A stretch of 37,893 nt of DNA from an uncultured Pelagibacteraceae bacterium (lineage in GTDB: Bacteria > Pseudomonadota > Alphaproteobacteria > Pelagibacterales > Pelagibacteraceae), in contig CACBZI010000003.1 in NCBI GenBank assembly GCA_902543665.1, positions 1 to 37,893 on the forward strand, written 5' to 3'. A model generated the notes under the pieces. It ran no database searches and was not told the origin of the DNA. It worked only from the letters and a program-made list of their open reading frames with translations. This document shows positions 35,392-37,893 of the stretch, piece by piece. The position numbers were made by a program, and so were the translations under genes. Every line of letters begins with the position of its first letter. The first letter of the stretch is position 1.

Positions 35392-36021
35392 TTAATTAAA
35401 TGGATTATCTAGCACACAAGCAACGAGGTGGATTCTATTTTGTTCTCCTCCATTAAAAAAGTTGTGATACTTAGTATTGTTTGTAATTGTAACTGAGCCA
35501 TCAGCCGGCATATGTTTACAAACCTCTTCGATAACCATTCTGCATCCTTTATTGGTAATTATTGGGATATGCAATCTCGGTTCTGGATCTCTGTGCCAAC
35601 TAAGAGTAGACCTTGGCTCTTTTAATAAAATTCTCACTCTTCCAAGTTTAAAATGTTTTTTGAGTGTATTGTAAACCTCTTCGAAATAAGTTCCTTTGAA
35701 TTCTGTTACAATTTCAGTATATTTTGATTCATCTATAGGTTTGTCTCTTTCAATTTCTTTCCCCTTTTCATCTGGAATTGTCCAGTAAGTTCCTCTAACA
35801 TTGTGACCTTCTGTAGAGGATTTGTCGCCAGGGATTTGATTAAGTGAGATAGCGCCAAAATTTTTAATACCAAGCGTATTAAATTTTTTTTTTTTTAACA
35901 CTAAGTTCAAATCTGCTCTCATTTTATCAATATCAAAATTTAAATTAGGTACTTTATAGAAGTCATCCTTAATATTTTTATTTAAATGTTCTAAATTTTC
36001 TTTTGACTTTAAAATTTCCAT
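35392..36021 (-). CDS. Aspartyl/asparaginyl beta-hydroxylase-like Fe(II)/2-oxoglutarate oxygenase
   Basis: This 209-residue protein has a beta-hydroxylase-like double-stranded helix. The iron ligands are predicted as His143 and Asp145 in LSWHRDPEPRLHIPII and His186 in NTKYHNFFNGGEQNRIHLV, with Arg196 likely binding 2-oxoglutarate. There is no signal peptide, so it should be cytoplasmic. The family hydroxylates Asp/Asn side chains in some proteins; in bacteria the substrates are mostly unknown and may be small molecules. It starts one base after the katG stop, so it is almost certainly co-transcribed with katG. The metal triad is visible; function is inferred. Confidence 0.85.
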   Translation of the reverse strand: MEILKSKENLEHLNKNIKDDFYKVPNLNFDIDKMRADLNLVLKKKKFNTLGIKNFGAISLNQIPGDKSSTEGHNVRGTYWTIPDEKGKEIERDKPIDESKYTEIVTEFKGTYFEEVYNTLKKHFKLGRVRILLKEPRSTLSWHRDPEPRLHIPIITNKGCRMVIEEVCKHMPADGSVTITNNTKYHNFFNGGEQNRIHLVACVLDNPFN

Positions 36022-36022
36022 T

Positions 36023-37893
<1,871 letters not shown>

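Overview
This window looks like a stretch of chromosome from a streamlined marine alphaproteobacterium, most likely of the SAR11/Pelagibacter type. The reasons are very AT-rich DNA, genes packed with 1-20 nt overlaps or gaps of a few bases, no mobile elements, and alphaproteobacterial signatures: ChvI/ChvG, RegA/RegB, and the run dut-coaBC-ubiB-ubiE-mutM-rpsT-dnaA. The taxon is inferred from content and gene style, not from a database match. I found no tRNA, rRNA, CRISPR, IS or prophage. Both ends cut genes: a DMT-family permease on the left and katG on the right. No gene-free stretch exceeds about 225 bases.

Layout. (a) 1-5476: truncated DMT permease, then a plus-strand run of msrA, sseA, and an RND adaptor/pump pair. 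(b) 5466-6987, minus: lytic-transglycosylase-like lipoprotein, secreted thermonuclease-like protein and VanZ-like membrane protein, facing gpmA across a perfect 25-bp palindrome that includes both start codons. (c) 7716-16186, minus: polA, chvI, chvG, ahcY, tsaE, an AmgK-like kinase and a MurU-like nucleotidyltransferase. This resembles the alphaproteobacterial chvI-chvG-hprK-PTS-ahcY-tsaE neighbourhood with the PTS part deleted. (d) 16229-17741, plus: an ABC-2 type ATPase without a permease, and bioY. (e) 17743-23916: the redox response regulator regA and its sensor regB, separated by a four-gene plus-strand polyamine operon (ornithine decarboxylase-like, deoxyhypusine-synthase-like, aguB, aguA). 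The operon has an unusual structured leader. (f) 23923-30021, minus: gyrB, dnaN, dnaA, rpsT, mutM (no recF). (g) 30033-35147, plus: ubiE, ubiB, coaBC, dut, a MoeB/ThiF-like E1 and an SH3-domain exported protein. (h) 35149-37893, minus: katG (N-terminus cut off), an aspartyl/asparaginyl beta-hydroxylase-like protein and a DUF2061 membrane protein.

How the genes fit together. Most are core functions: replication, ubiquinone and CoA synthesis, dUTP removal, repair and the methyl cycle. The accessory interest lies in polyamine synthesis inserted between the two halves of a redox two-component system, oxidative-stress genes at both ends (msrA, katG), and regulation. Several first-in-operon genes have a -10-like hexamer so close to the start codon that their mRNAs would be leaderless or nearly so. 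The polyamine operon is the exception, with a hairpin, a repeated GC-rich word and a good Shine-Dalgarno site.
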